Assembly (NCBI RefSeq): GCF_026626635.1
Contig: NZ_JAPNKA010000001.1
Coordinates: 11,392,501-11,456,500 of the forward strand
Direction of reading: 5' to 3'
DNA length: 64,000 nt
Source: Archangium lansingense
GTDB taxonomy: Bacteria > Myxococcota > Myxococcia > Myxococcales > Myxococcaceae
Numbering within the stretch: position 1 is the first letter of the stretch; each line of letters begins with the position of its first letter. Under the pieces are notes generated by a model. That model had not been told where the DNA came from. It made no database searches and was given only the letters and a program-made list of their open reading frames with translations. A program made the translations under genes and the position numbers. Positions 19,466 to 27,983 of this stretch are shown in pieces.

Positions 19466-19568
19466 ATGTGGCTCCTGTGGGAAGACGAGAGGCGCTGGGG
19501 GACTGCATTGGGTCGGGGGGCGCCTGCCGTTGGCCGGCCTTGGGGGCGGCGACGGCATCCTAGCGCAA

Positions 19569-19608
19569 CATGATGCCGGACTCATGTTTGCATGATGCCG
19601 GGTTCATG
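19569..19608. promoter_or_regulatory. Operator pair 1 (CATGA-N8-TCATG)
   Basis: Two 18-bp inverted repeats, CATGATGCCGGACTCATG (19569-19586) and CATGATGCCGGGTTCATG (19591-19608), both have perfect 5-bp half sites with an 8-base spacer and start 22 bases apart, about two helical turns. They sit between the divergent hydrolase genes, closer to the minus-strand gene. The pattern suits cooperative binding of a dimeric repressor or activator that senses the PHB-derived signal. Confidence 0.65.
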
Positions 19609-19629
19609 TTCGCGCGGCCGGCGGAGCCT

Positions 19630-19644
19630 TGACGTCACGCGTCA
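19630..19644. promoter_or_regulatory. TGAC-N7-GTCA inverted repeat, copy 1
   Basis: TGAC (19630-19633) and GTCA (19641-19644) flank seven bases (GTCACGC). An equivalent site recurs at 19712-19726. Each copy lies downstream of one of the two operator pairs, so the whole region looks like an imperfect duplication of a regulatory module. Confidence 0.5.
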
Positions 19645-19659
19645 TACTCGGTGGCTCAA

Positions 19660-19699
19660 CCTGACGCCGGGTTCATGTCTTCATGATGCTAGCTTCATA
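19660..19699. promoter_or_regulatory. Operator pair 2 (degenerate copies of CATGA-N8-TCATG)
   Basis: CCTGACGCCGGGTTCATG (19660-19677) and CATGATGCTAGCTTCATA (19682-19699) match the sites at 19569 and 19591 and keep the same 22-base spacing. Each has lost part of one half site. The pair lies 91 bases from pair 1 and closer to the plus-strand depolymerase. Weaker sites here would allow graded control of the two divergent genes. Confidence 0.6.
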
Positions 19700-19710
19700 T
19701 TCGCGCGAGT

Positions 19711-19727
19711 TTGACATTGCGCGTCAT
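19711..19727 (+). promoter_or_regulatory. TGAC-N7-GTCA copy 2, overlapping a possible -35 box
   Basis: TTGACA at 19711-19716 matches a sigma-70 -35 hexamer and overlaps the second TGAC-N7-GTCA repeat (19712-19726). No good -10 hexamer lies 16-18 bases downstream, so the promoter call is weak. A CTGAAT/ATTCAG inverted repeat (19754-19759 and 19767-19772) follows and may be a 5' leader hairpin of the depolymerase mRNA. Confidence 0.4.
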
Positions 19728-19816
19728 GTCCGACGCGATTCCCTTACACAAGGCTGAATAAGCAGCATTCAGAGGATTATGGTAAGGCATTACCTCCCCT
19801 TTCCAGGGAGAGACCC

Positions 19817-22723
19817 ATGATGAAGCGTCGTTTCGGAGGAGCAGTGGGGGCACTTCTCACGTTGGCGGTGCTCGGGTGCGAGGGCATGCCGCAAGAGGCG
19901 GCGCCCCCCTTGGAAGCGTTGGGAGTGGCCGAGAGTCCTTTCACGCAGGTGACGAGCTTCGGCACCAACCCCGGCAACCTGAAGATGTGGAAGTACGTGC
20001 CCGCCAACATGCCGGCCAATGCCCCGCTGGTGGTGGCGCTGCACGGCTGTACCCAGCAGGCCAGCGCCTACCCCAACACCGGATGGAGCGCCCTGGCGGA
20101 CCAGCTCAAGTTCTACGTGCTCTACCCGGAGCAGTTGAAGGAGAACAACACGAACATCTGCTTCAACTGGTTCGAGCCAGGTGACATCGCTCGAGACCAG
20201 GGCGAGGCGCTCTCCATCAAGCAGATGGTCGACAAGATGAAGGCCGACCACTCCATCGATGGCCGCCGCGTCTTCGTCACCGGCCTGTCCGCGGGAGCCG
20301 CGATGACGCTCGTCATGGCCGCTGCCTATCCGGACGTCTTCGCCGGTGCGGCCCCGATGGCCGGCGTCCCGTACAAGTGCGCGACCTCGATGAACGATGC
20401 GTTCACCTGCATGAGCCCGGGCGTGGACAAGACGGCCACGGCGTGGAGGGACCTGGTCCGCAACGCCTATCCCAGCTACACGGGCCCCTACCCGAAGATC
20501 TCCCTCTGGCACGGCACGAGTGACTACGTCGTGAAGAACACCAACCAGACGGAGGCCCTGGAGCAGTGGACGGCGGTGCACGGCATCGACCTGACGGCGG
20601 ACGTCAATGACACGGTCGCCGGCTACCCCCACAAGGGCTACAAGGACGCTGCGGGCAACGTGCTGGTAGAGACGTACGCCATCACCAGTATGGGGCACGG
20701 CACGCCCATCGACCCCGCCACCAAATTCCCCGGCGGCACCGTGGCGTGCGGCACGGCGGGCGCGTTCATCCTGGACACGGACATCTGCTCCACCTGGTAC
20801 GTGGCGAAGTTCTTCGGGCTCGACAACTCCGACGCCGTCCCCCCCACGGTGAGCCTCTCCGCGCCGGCCAACGGCGCCACCCTGAGCGGCACGGTACTGG
20901 TGACGGCCAGCGCCACGGACAACGTTGGCATCGCCAAGGTCGAGTTCTCCATCGACAACACCCTGGTGGGCACCGACACGGCGTCGCCCTTCGAGTACAG
21001 CTGGAACACCGCTGCGGCCACCAATGGCGCGCACACGCTGGTGGCGCGGGCCTATGACACCGCGGGCAACACCTCCACCTCCAGCACCCTCTCCGTCACC
21101 GTGACCGGCGGCATCTCCGACACCACGGCGCCCACCGTCGCCATCACCTTCCCCACCGCCGGCTCCACCGTGGCCGGTGCCATCGACATCGCCGCCACCG
21201 CCTCGGACGACACCGGGGTGACGAAGGTGGAGTTCCTCATCGACGGCGCCGTGGTGGGCCAAGGCGTCGCGTCGCTGCAGGCCGGGCCGTACACGTACAA
21301 CTGGAACACCACCTCGTACTCGACGGGCGTCCACAACCTCCAGGCAAGGGCCTACGACGCCGCGGGCAATACGGCGGCCTCGGCCACGGTGGCTGTGACG
21401 GTGGACCAGAACTCGGTGCGCTTCACCGAGCGCTTCTCCAACGCCGGCCCCGACAACGCGGACTGGAGCATCACCGAGTGGGCCCTGGACGCCAGCGACC
21501 AGACGGGCGTCACGGGAAGCCAGTCCATCCTGGGCTCCGCCACGCCGTCCTTCAACACCGTCACCCGCACCGCGAGCGTCAGCGTGACGCTCACCTCCAA
21601 CCCGCGGCTCACCTATTGGCGCAAGCTGGACCTCTCCGGCGCCAACACCTCGGCTTCGGCCAGCTTCCGGGTCGTCGTCAACAACGGCACCGACAACGTC
21701 GTGGACTCCGTGACGAAGAGCGGCGTGGGCACTATCACCGAGGCCAACTGGACTCAGCGGGCCGACATCGACCTGTCCGCATATGCCAACCGGACCGTCA
21801 TCCTGAAGTTCATCGTCACGGCGACGGACACGGGCTCAACCCTCACCCGCGCCAAGGCGTGGGTGGACAGCATCTCCGTGGGCCCGCCAAGCGCCTCCGC
21901 CGACACCACGCCCCCCACCGTCAACGTCACCGCCCCGGCCAACGCGGCCACCGTCAGCGGCACCGTCGACGTGACGGCGAGCGCCTCGGATACCGTCGGC
22001 GTGAACAAGGTCGAGTTCTACATCGACGGCTCGCTGGCCGACACCGACACGGTGGCGCCGTATGTGTTCACCTGGAACACGGCGGGCGTGGCCAACGGCA
22101 GCCACTCGCTCATGGCCAAGGCGTATGACGCCGCCAACAACGTGAGCACGGACAACGACACCTCCGTCACCGTGAGCAACACCAGCGGCGGGACGACCAC
22201 CGTCACCTTCAGCAGCATCGCGGCGGATGACGGATACGTGAAGGCGAACGCGGATGGGACCTCCCCGGCGGTGGGCACCATCACCACCCCGGCCGTTGGC
22301 AAGGGCACGGATGGCAAGCTCAACCGGTCCATCTTCTCGTTCGACACCTCGTCGCTCCCGGACACCGCCACCATCATGCGCGCCTCGCTCAAGGTGACGC
22401 TGTCCTCCTCGAGCGGTGACCCGTGGGCCGACCCCGCCGCCGGCAACACCCTCACCATCGACCTGAAGAACGGGACGTTCGGCGCCGCCACCATGGAGAC
22501 CACCGACTACGCCGCGGCCGCCACCGCCGCCGGAGTCGCGGAGCTCATCAAGTTCACCACCGGCGCCCAGAGCTCGGCCGACTTCAACGCCTCGGGGCTC
22601 GCCGCCATCAACAAGACGGGCAAGACGCAGGCCCGGCTTCAGTTCAAGCAGAACCCGTCCGGCACCGCCTACGTCTTCCTCACCGAGGGCACCGGCGCCG
22701 TCCTGACGGTGGAGTACAAGTAG
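19817..22723 (+). CDS. Extracellular PHB depolymerase-family esterase with Ig-like and DNRLRE-type domains
   Basis: A 968-residue secreted lipoprotein (lipobox VLGC at residue 20). Residues 40-330 are an Esterase_phd-type alpha/beta hydrolase: LKMWKYVP, ALHGCTQQA oxyanion strand, Ser158 in GLSAGAAM, Asp236 in GTSDYVV and His294 in MGHGTP. Bacterial Ig-like domains (each opening near PPTV or APTV and ending SVTVT) lie at about 340-435, 435-530 and 693-790, with a beta-sandwich between them at about 535-690. A DNRLRE-like domain lies at about 795-968. The same catalytic family includes acetylxylan and feruloyl esterases, but divergence from a second hydrolase and hbdH favours polyhydroxybutyrate. 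The Ig-like domains probably bind the granule or keep the enzyme surface-exposed. Spacing AGGGAGAGACCC precedes the ATG. Confidence 0.8.
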   Translation: MMKRRFGGAVGALLTLAVLGCEGMPQEAAPPLEALGVAESPFTQVTSFGTNPGNLKMWKYVPANMPANAPLVVALHGCTQQASAYPNTGWSALADQLKFYVLYPEQLKENNTNICFNWFEPGDIARDQGEALSIKQMVDKMKADHSIDGRRVFVTGLSAGAAMTLVMAAAYPDVFAGAAPMAGVPYKCATSMNDAFTCMSPGVDKTATAWRDLVRNAYPSYTGPYPKISLWHGTSDYVVKNTNQTEALEQWTAVHGIDLTADVNDTVAGYPHKGYKDAAGNVLVETYAITSMGHGTPIDPATKFPGGTVACGTAGAFILDTDICSTWYVAKFFGLDNSDAVPPTVSLSAPANGATLSGTVLVTASATDNVGIAKVEFSIDNTLVGTDTASPFEYSWNTAAATNGAHTLVARAYDTAGNTSTSSTLSVTVTGGISDTTAPTVAITFPTAGSTVAGAIDIAATASDDTGVTKVEFLIDGAVVGQGVASLQAGPYTYNWNTTSYSTGVHNLQARAYDAAGNTAASATVAVTVDQNSVRFTERFSNAGPDNADWSITEWALDASDQTGVTGSQSILGSATPSFNTVTRTASVSVTLTSNPRLTYWRKLDLSGANTSASASFRVVVNNGTDNVVDSVTKSGVGTITEANWTQRADIDLSAYANRTVILKFIVTATDTGSTLTRAKAWVDSISVGPPSASADTTPPTVNVTAPANAATVSGTVDVTASASDTVGVNKVEFYIDGSLADTDTVAPYVFTWNTAGVANGSHSLMAKAYDAANNVSTDNDTSVTVSNTSGGTTTVTFSSIAADDGYVKANADGTSPAVGTITTPAVGKGTDGKLNRSIFSFDTSSLPDTATIMRASLKVTLSSSSGDPWADPAAGNTLTIDLKNGTFGAATMETTDYAAAATAAGVAELIKFTTGAQSSADFNASGLAAINKTGKTQARLQFKQNPSGTAYVFLTEGTGAVLTVEYK

Positions 22724-22745
22724 CCCCGCCGCAACCTCGTCTCCA

Positions 22746-22779
22746 GGACGGGCCCTTGAGTCAGCTCCCGGGCCCGTCC
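22746..22779 (+). terminator. Hairpin after the depolymerase gene
   Basis: GGACGGGCCC (22746-22755) and GGGCCCGTCC (22770-22779) are perfect complements with a 14-base loop. The hairpin lies 23 bases past the depolymerase stop and 206 bases before the next gene on the same strand. The rest of the gap to 22985 shows no other feature beyond a purine-rich stretch just before the kinase start. Confidence 0.6.
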
Positions 22780-22984
22780 GCCTGCTCTCCAGGCGACAAC
22801 ACGAGCCCCCGTGTCCATGCACGAGGGGATGCACAAGTGAGGCCGCCTGCTCATTTGAAGCACCCTACCCTCTGGAGCATGAGCCGCCTCGCCCCCCTTG
22901 GCACCGCACTCGGCGGTCCCAAGCTTGTCGATGACGCGCCGACCCCACCACCGTCGGTGGTGCGACCAGAGGGGGAGGGCATTG

Positions 22985-25900
22985 ATGGCGGAGGGCTACG
23001 AACAGGCTGGACCCTCTCTGGAAGGGGCGCATCCCGGCAGGCGACTGGGCAACCGCTTCGAGTTGACCCAGCGCATCAAGCAGGGCCGTGGCATCACCAC
23101 GTGGCTCGGGGTCGACCTGCACACTGGGGCCCGGCTTGTCATCAAGACGACATCCGCCGTCTCCCTCGTCGCCACCGCCCGCCAGCGCCTGGAGCATGAG
23201 GCGGGTGTGCTGCGCTCTCTGCACAGCCCCTACCTCGTGCCCGTCCTGCACTTTGGCACCAGCGGAGAGCTGCTCTACCTGGTGACGCCCTTCGTGCCCG
23301 GCATATCGCTCCAGGAGCGGCTCGCCAGCGGCACCCTGTCCGTGCCCGAGTCCCTCATCGTGGGCCAGTGTGTGCTGGCCGCCCTCGCCGAGGCGCACAC
23401 TCATGGAATCCTCCACCGGGATGTGAAGCCCTCCAACATCATCGTCGAGGGCCGCCCCACCCTCTCCCGCGCCACCCTGGTGGACTTCGGTCTGGCGCGC
23501 AGTGAACGGTTGGACCCGTCCCTGAGAGATCTGCCCGTGGGCACCGCGCGCTACCTCTCGCCCGAGCAGGCCGGGCTCCTCAACCGTCCGGTGGAGGCCA
23601 CCTCGGACCTCTATGCGGTGGGCACCGTGCTCTTCGAGGCGCTCGCGGGCCACCCGGCTTTCGACGGGGCCTCTGTAGGCGAGGTATTGCGCCAGCACCT
23701 CACCACGCGACCCCGGCTGCGCACCACCGGCGTGGAGGTACCCCGCGCGCTGGAGGAGGTCGTCTCCCGCCTGTTGCAGACGGATCCGATGGACCGCTAC
23801 CAGTCCGCCGAGTCCGCGCGCGAGGATCTGCGTGCCATTGAGGCGGCGCTGGCTCGCGGCGAGCAGGATCCGGAGTTGGTGGCGGGCGCTCATGACATGC
23901 GCCACAGCCTCACCGAGCCCTCCTTCGTGGGTCGGCACGAGGAGCTGGCGCTGCTGGAGCGCGAGCTGGAGCGCTCCCGTACCGAACCGGGGCGGCTGTT
24001 GGTGGTGGAGGCGGAGAGCGGCGGAGGCAAGAGCCGACTGCTGGAGGAGTTCGCCACACGAGCCCGCCAGCACCGCGCCTGGCTGTTGCAGGGTCAGGCC
24101 GTGGCCCAGTCCGCACAGCGCCCCTTCCAGCTCTTCGCGGACGTGGCCTCGGGCATCGCGTCGGCGGCCTTGGAGCGGCCCGCGCTGGCGGAGCTGCTGC
24201 GCGAGCGGCTGAAGGAGCAGGCCGCCTCGGTGTGCACGGTGCTCCCTCAACTACAGCCGGTGCTGCGTCCCGCGCAGCAGGGTCTGGGCCCCGAGTCGCT
24301 GGGCGAGAGCCGCGGCATCTGGGCCCTCACCACGTTACTGGGCGCGCTGGGCACTGAGACGGAACCGGCCGTGGTGCTGCTCGAGGACTCCCAATGGGCC
24401 GATGAGCCGACGCTCCGCTCGCTGGAGAGCTGGCAGCAGGCGCGCCGTACCGTGGGGGGACATGTGCTGATCATCGTGTCCTTCCGCAGTGAGGAGGTGG
24501 GACCCGGGCACGTGCTGCGCCGGCTCAATCCGGCGGCCCACCTGCGGCTGACGGCCTTCGGGCCCGCGGACGTAGCGCGAATGCTGGAATCCATGGCCGG
24601 CACGCTGCCGCGCGAGGCCACGGACCTGGTGGTGCGTCTGTCCGAGGGCAATCCCTTCATGGCCTCGGCGGTGCTGCACGGACTGGTGGAGGACGGCGCG
24701 CTGGTGCCGGGCCCTCGGGGTTGGCAGGTGGAGCCCGAGGCCATGGCGCACGTGCGCTCCTCGCGCCAGGCGGCCTCCTTCCTGGTGCGCCGGCTGAAGC
24801 TGCTGCCGCCGGAGGCCCTGCGCCTGCTGTCGGTGGGCGCGGTGCTGGGCAAGAGCTTCGACCTGGAGCGGGTGGCGAGCCTGTCTGGCACGCCGCGCGA
24901 GCGGGTGGTGGCCGCGCTGATGGAGCCGCGGCGCCGACACATGCTGTGGGAGGGCAGTGGCGGACGCTACACCTTCGTCCACGACAAGCTACGCGAGGCG
25001 CTGCTGAGCCTGCTCAAGCCCGAAGAGCGCCGCGAGCTGCACCGGCTGGCGGCGCGCGCCATCGCGGCCAATCCGCCTGCGGACCCCTTCGAGCTGGCCT
25101 ACCACTTCGACGCCGCGGGCGAGTACGCCCAGGCGCTGCCGTACGCGCTGGTAGCCGCCGAGCGGGCCCGGCAGCAGTTCGCCCTGGAGACGGCGGAGCA
25201 CAACTACCGCATCGCCGAGCGCGGCGCGTCCGGGGCCGACCCGGGCATCCGCTTCCGCATCAGCGCCGGTTTCGGGGACGTGCTCATGCTGCGCGGCCGC
25301 TACGACGCCGCCCAGCACCAGCTCTCGCTCGCCCAGTCCCTGGCGTATGACCGCCTGGAGCAGGCTCGCACGCTGGCCAAGCTGGGCGAGCTGGCCTTCC
25401 GGCGCGGCAACGTGGACGAGGGTAACGCGGCCATGGAGCAGGCGCTGCGGCTGCTCGGCCGTTTCGTCCCCCGCTCGTCCGCCGCCCTGACCCTCGCGGC
25501 CCTCTGGGAGGTGGGCGTCCAGGCAGGCCATACCCTCCTGCCGAAACTGTGGCTGGCGCGCCGGCCCCTCGACAAGAGCGAGGAGGATCTGCTGGCCGTC
25601 CATATCTACAGCCGGCTGGCCTACAACTACTGGTACCTGCGCGGCCGCATGGCGGTCATCTGGGCGCACCTGAGGGACCTCAACATCGCCGAGCGCTACC
25701 CACCCACCCCCGAGCTGGCCCAGGCCTACTCGGAGCACTCCCCGGCGATGACCACCCTGCCCTGGTTCCGCAGGGCCAACGCCTACGCGGAGAAGTCCCT
25801 GGCCATGCGCCGGGAGATGGGCGACGTGTGGGGGCAGGGACAGACGTTGCACTTCTACGCCCTGGCCCTCTACGCGGAGAGCCGTTTCGAGGAGAGCATC

Positions 25901-27958
25901 GAGAAGTTCCGCGAGGCGGTGCGCCTGCTGGAGCGCACGGGCGACCGCTGGGAGGTCAACAACGCCACCTTCAACATCACCATGTGCCTCTATCGGCAGG
26001 GGAAGTTGAAGGAGGCGCTCGAGGCCAGCCAGCGGCTGCACGGGGACGCGCTCGCCATCGGGGACCGGTACGCGGTGCGCCTGGCGCTCGAGGCCTGGGG
26101 CAAGGCTTCGGGAGGCCGCATCCCGCGCGACCTGCTGGAAGCGGAGATCTCCGACCCGGAGGCGGACCCGCAGTCGCACGCGGGCGTGCTCCAGGCCGAG
26201 GCCATCCGCCAGTTGCGCGAGGGAGACACCGCGGGCGCGGTGGCCACGCTGGAGGAGGCGGAGCGCATCGCCGAGGCGGCCCACCTGCATTCGGAGTACG
26301 TGGCGCCCATCCCGGGGTGGCTCACCACCGCCCTGCGCCAGCGCGCCGAGCAGGTGTCTCCGCTGGCCCCGCACGAGCACCGGGCCCTGCTCAAGCGCGC
26401 CGAGCACGTGGCGCGGCGGGCCCACCACGTGGCGAGCTCCTATCGCAACAACCTCCCCCACGCCCTGCGCGAACGGGCGCTGCTGGCGGCCATGTCCGGC
26501 CGCCCTCGCCGTGCGCGCCGCTGGTTGGAGCAGAGCCTGAGCGTGGCCGGGGAGCTGGGCATGCGCCATGAGCGCGCCCAGTCGTTGCTGGCGCGCGGGC
26601 AGGTGGGGCGGGCGCTCGGCTGGCCGGGAGCCACCGCGGACATCGAGGCGGCCACCCGCGAGCTGCAGGAGCTGGAGCAGGGCCTGGGCCAGGAGGGCCC
26701 GGGAGGCTCCGAGCGCTCGGACACCCTCTCCCTGGCGGACCGCTTTCCCCGGGTGCTGGAGGCGGGCCGGCGCATCGCCTCCGCCCTCACCCGCGAGGCC
26801 GTCTTCGAGGCCGCGCGCCAGTCCATGATGGAGCTGCTGCGCCCGGAGCATTGCGTGGTGTTCGACCCGGAGGCCCTGCTGCCCGAGGACGAGCTGGCAG
26901 CGGCGGGGGTGGGCCGCACCGCCATTGGCCGGACGCTGGAGACGGGGCGCCCGGCGGTGATGGGCCAGGGCATGCCCGGCGGGGTGAGCGAGAGCATGGA
27001 GCTGCTAGGCGTGCGCTCGCTCCTCTGCGCCCCCATCCAGGTGCGCGGCAAGACGGTGGCTTGCGTGTGCGTCAGCCACCGGCAGGTGGGCGAGCTCTTC
27101 GGCGAGGACGAGGAGCGCCTGGCCTCCTTCGTCTGCATCCTGGCTGGCGCGGCGCTGGAGAACGCCGAGGGCTTCGAGCGCATGGCCGCCCTCTCCGAGG
27201 AGCGGGGCCGGCTCTACCGCGAGGAGCAGGAGGCGGTGCGGCGCCGCGACGACTTCCTCTCCATCGCCGCGCACGAGCTGAAGACGCCCCTCACGTCGCT
27301 GCAGCTCCACATCCAGGGCCTCATGTCGCAGGTGCGCCAGGGCCTGGAGCGACTGCCCCCGGAGCGGCTTGGCGCCAAGCTGGAGTCGGCCAACCTCCAG
27401 ACGCAGCGCTTGGGCAAGCTGGTGAACGAGTTGCTGGACATCTCGCGCATCGCCCAGGGGCAGTTGCTGGGCAAGCTCGAGGACGTGGACCTGGTGCAGG
27501 TGGTGCGCGGGGTGGTGGACCGTTCACGCGAGTCGCTCGCGCGCGCCGAGTGCGAGCTGCGGATGAACCTGCCGCCGACGATGGTGGGCCATTGGGACGC
27601 CATGCGGCTGGAGCAGGTAGTGGTCAACCTGCTCACCAATGCAACGAAGTATGGCGCGGGCCGGCCGATTGAAGTCACTCTCGAGGGTGACGCCACCCTG
27701 GCGCGGCTGCGGGTGCGCGACGAGGGCATCGGCATCGCCGAAGAGGACGCGGCCCGCATCTTCGAGCGCTTCGAGCGCGCCGTATCCGTGCGCCACTACG
27801 GCGGCTTCGGCATCGGGCTGTGGATCGTCCGGGAGATTGTCCAGGCGCTCGGGGGTACCATCGAGGTGGAGAGCGCCCTGGGCAAGGGCGCCATCTTTAC
27901 CGTCACCCTGCCTCGCCGCGGCCCCGAGGAGCCGCGGGAGGTGCATGAGACGCACTAG
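22985..27958 (+). CDS. Hybrid Ser/Thr kinase - AAA ATPase - TPR - GAF - histidine kinase
   Basis: A 1657-residue cytoplasmic signalling protein. A Hanks-type kinase spans about residues 20-285 (VIK lysine near 57, HRD with Asp146 in LHRDVKPSN, DFG in LVDFGLARS, and GTARYLSPEQ). A STAND/AAA-type ATPase domain follows (GGGKSRLL Walker A near residue 345, VVLLEDSQWAD Walker B near 465). A long TPR-like helical region spans about 700-1230. A GAF domain occupies about 1250-1400. The C-terminal kinase has His1430 in IAAHELKTPLTSL, N box NLLTNATKYG, and G boxes DEGIGIAEED and GGFGIGLWI. All catalytic residues of both kinases are visible. Such hybrids are common in myxobacteria and cyanobacteria. ATG 22985 follows a GAGGGGGAGGG tract. 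The input and partner response regulator are unknown. Confidence 0.9.
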   Translation: MAEGYEQAGPSLEGAHPGRRLGNRFELTQRIKQGRGITTWLGVDLHTGARLVIKTTSAVSLVATARQRLEHEAGVLRSLHSPYLVPVLHFGTSGELLYLVTPFVPGISLQERLASGTLSVPESLIVGQCVLAALAEAHTHGILHRDVKPSNIIVEGRPTLSRATLVDFGLARSERLDPSLRDLPVGTARYLSPEQAGLLNRPVEATSDLYAVGTVLFEALAGHPAFDGASVGEVLRQHLTTRPRLRTTGVEVPRALEEVVSRLLQTDPMDRYQSAESAREDLRAIEAALARGEQDPELVAGAHDMRHSLTEPSFVGRHEELALLERELERSRTEPGRLLVVEAESGGGKSRLLEEFATRARQHRAWLLQGQAVAQSAQRPFQLFADVASGIASAALERPALAELLRERLKEQAASVCTVLPQLQPVLRPAQQGLGPESLGESRGIWALTTLLGALGTETEPAVVLLEDSQWADEPTLRSLESWQQARRTVGGHVLIIVSFRSEEVGPGHVLRRLNPAAHLRLTAFGPADVARMLESMAGTLPREATDLVVRLSEGNPFMASAVLHGLVEDGALVPGPRGWQVEPEAMAHVRSSRQAASFLVRRLKLLPPEALRLLSVGAVLGKSFDLERVASLSGTPRERVVAALMEPRRRHMLWEGSGGRYTFVHDKLREALLSLLKPEERRELHRLAARAIAANPPADPFELAYHFDAAGEYAQALPYALVAAERARQQFALETAEHNYRIAERGASGADPGIRFRISAGFGDVLMLRGRYDAAQHQLSLAQSLAYDRLEQARTLAKLGELAFRRGNVDEGNAAMEQALRLLGRFVPRSSAALTLAALWEVGVQAGHTLLPKLWLARRPLDKSEEDLLAVHIYSRLAYNYWYLRGRMAVIWAHLRDLNIAERYPPTPELAQAYSEHSPAMTTLPWFRRANAYAEKSLAMRREMGDVWGQGQTLHFYALALYAESRFEESIEKFREAVRLLERTGDRWEVNNATFNITMCLYRQGKLKEALEASQRLHGDALAIGDRYAVRLALEAWGKASGGRIPRDLLEAEISDPEADPQSHAGVLQAEAIRQLREGDTAGAVATLEEAERIAEAAHLHSEYVAPIPGWLTTALRQRAEQVSPLAPHEHRALLKRAEHVARRAHHVASSYRNNLPHALRERALLAAMSGRPRRARRWLEQSLSVAGELGMRHERAQSLLARGQVGRALGWPGATADIEAATRELQELEQGLGQEGPGGSERSDTLSLADRFPRVLEAGRRIASALTREAVFEAARQSMMELLRPEHCVVFDPEALLPEDELAAAGVGRTAIGRTLETGRPAVMGQGMPGGVSESMELLGVRSLLCAPIQVRGKTVACVCVSHRQVGELFGEDEERLASFVCILAGAALENAEGFERMAALSEERGRLYREEQEAVRRRDDFLSIAAHELKTPLTSLQLHIQGLMSQVRQGLERLPPERLGAKLESANLQTQRLGKLVNELLDISRIAQGQLLGKLEDVDLVQVVRGVVDRSRESLARAECELRMNLPPTMVGHWDAMRLEQVVVNLLTNATKYGAGRPIEVTLEGDATLARLRVRDEGIGIAEEDAARIFERFERAVSVRHYGGFGIGLWIVREIVQALGGTIEVESALGKGAIFTVTLPRRGPEEPREVHETH

Positions 27959-27983
27959 CGCGCCGAAGTGGACGCGCGGCTAG
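27955..27983. terminator. Hairpin between convergent kinase and methyltransferase genes
   Basis: CTAGCGCGC (27955-27963) pairs with GCGC plus GCTAG (27974-27983) around a single bulged G and a 10-base loop. It straddles both stop codons. This is a plausible shared terminator but has no T-run. Confidence 0.4.

Noticed and set aside
16607..19573. A 988-residue open frame on the plus strand across the channel and esterase genes
   Set aside because: It is the antisense shadow of two well-supported minus-strand genes. Its composition (Val, Gly, Arg, His-rich, no motif) is typical of GC-rich shadow frames.
19817..20900. Acetylxylan or feruloyl esterase
   Set aside because: The catalytic family overlaps, but the neighbouring hbdH, symporter and second hydrolase favour PHB; kept as an alternative.
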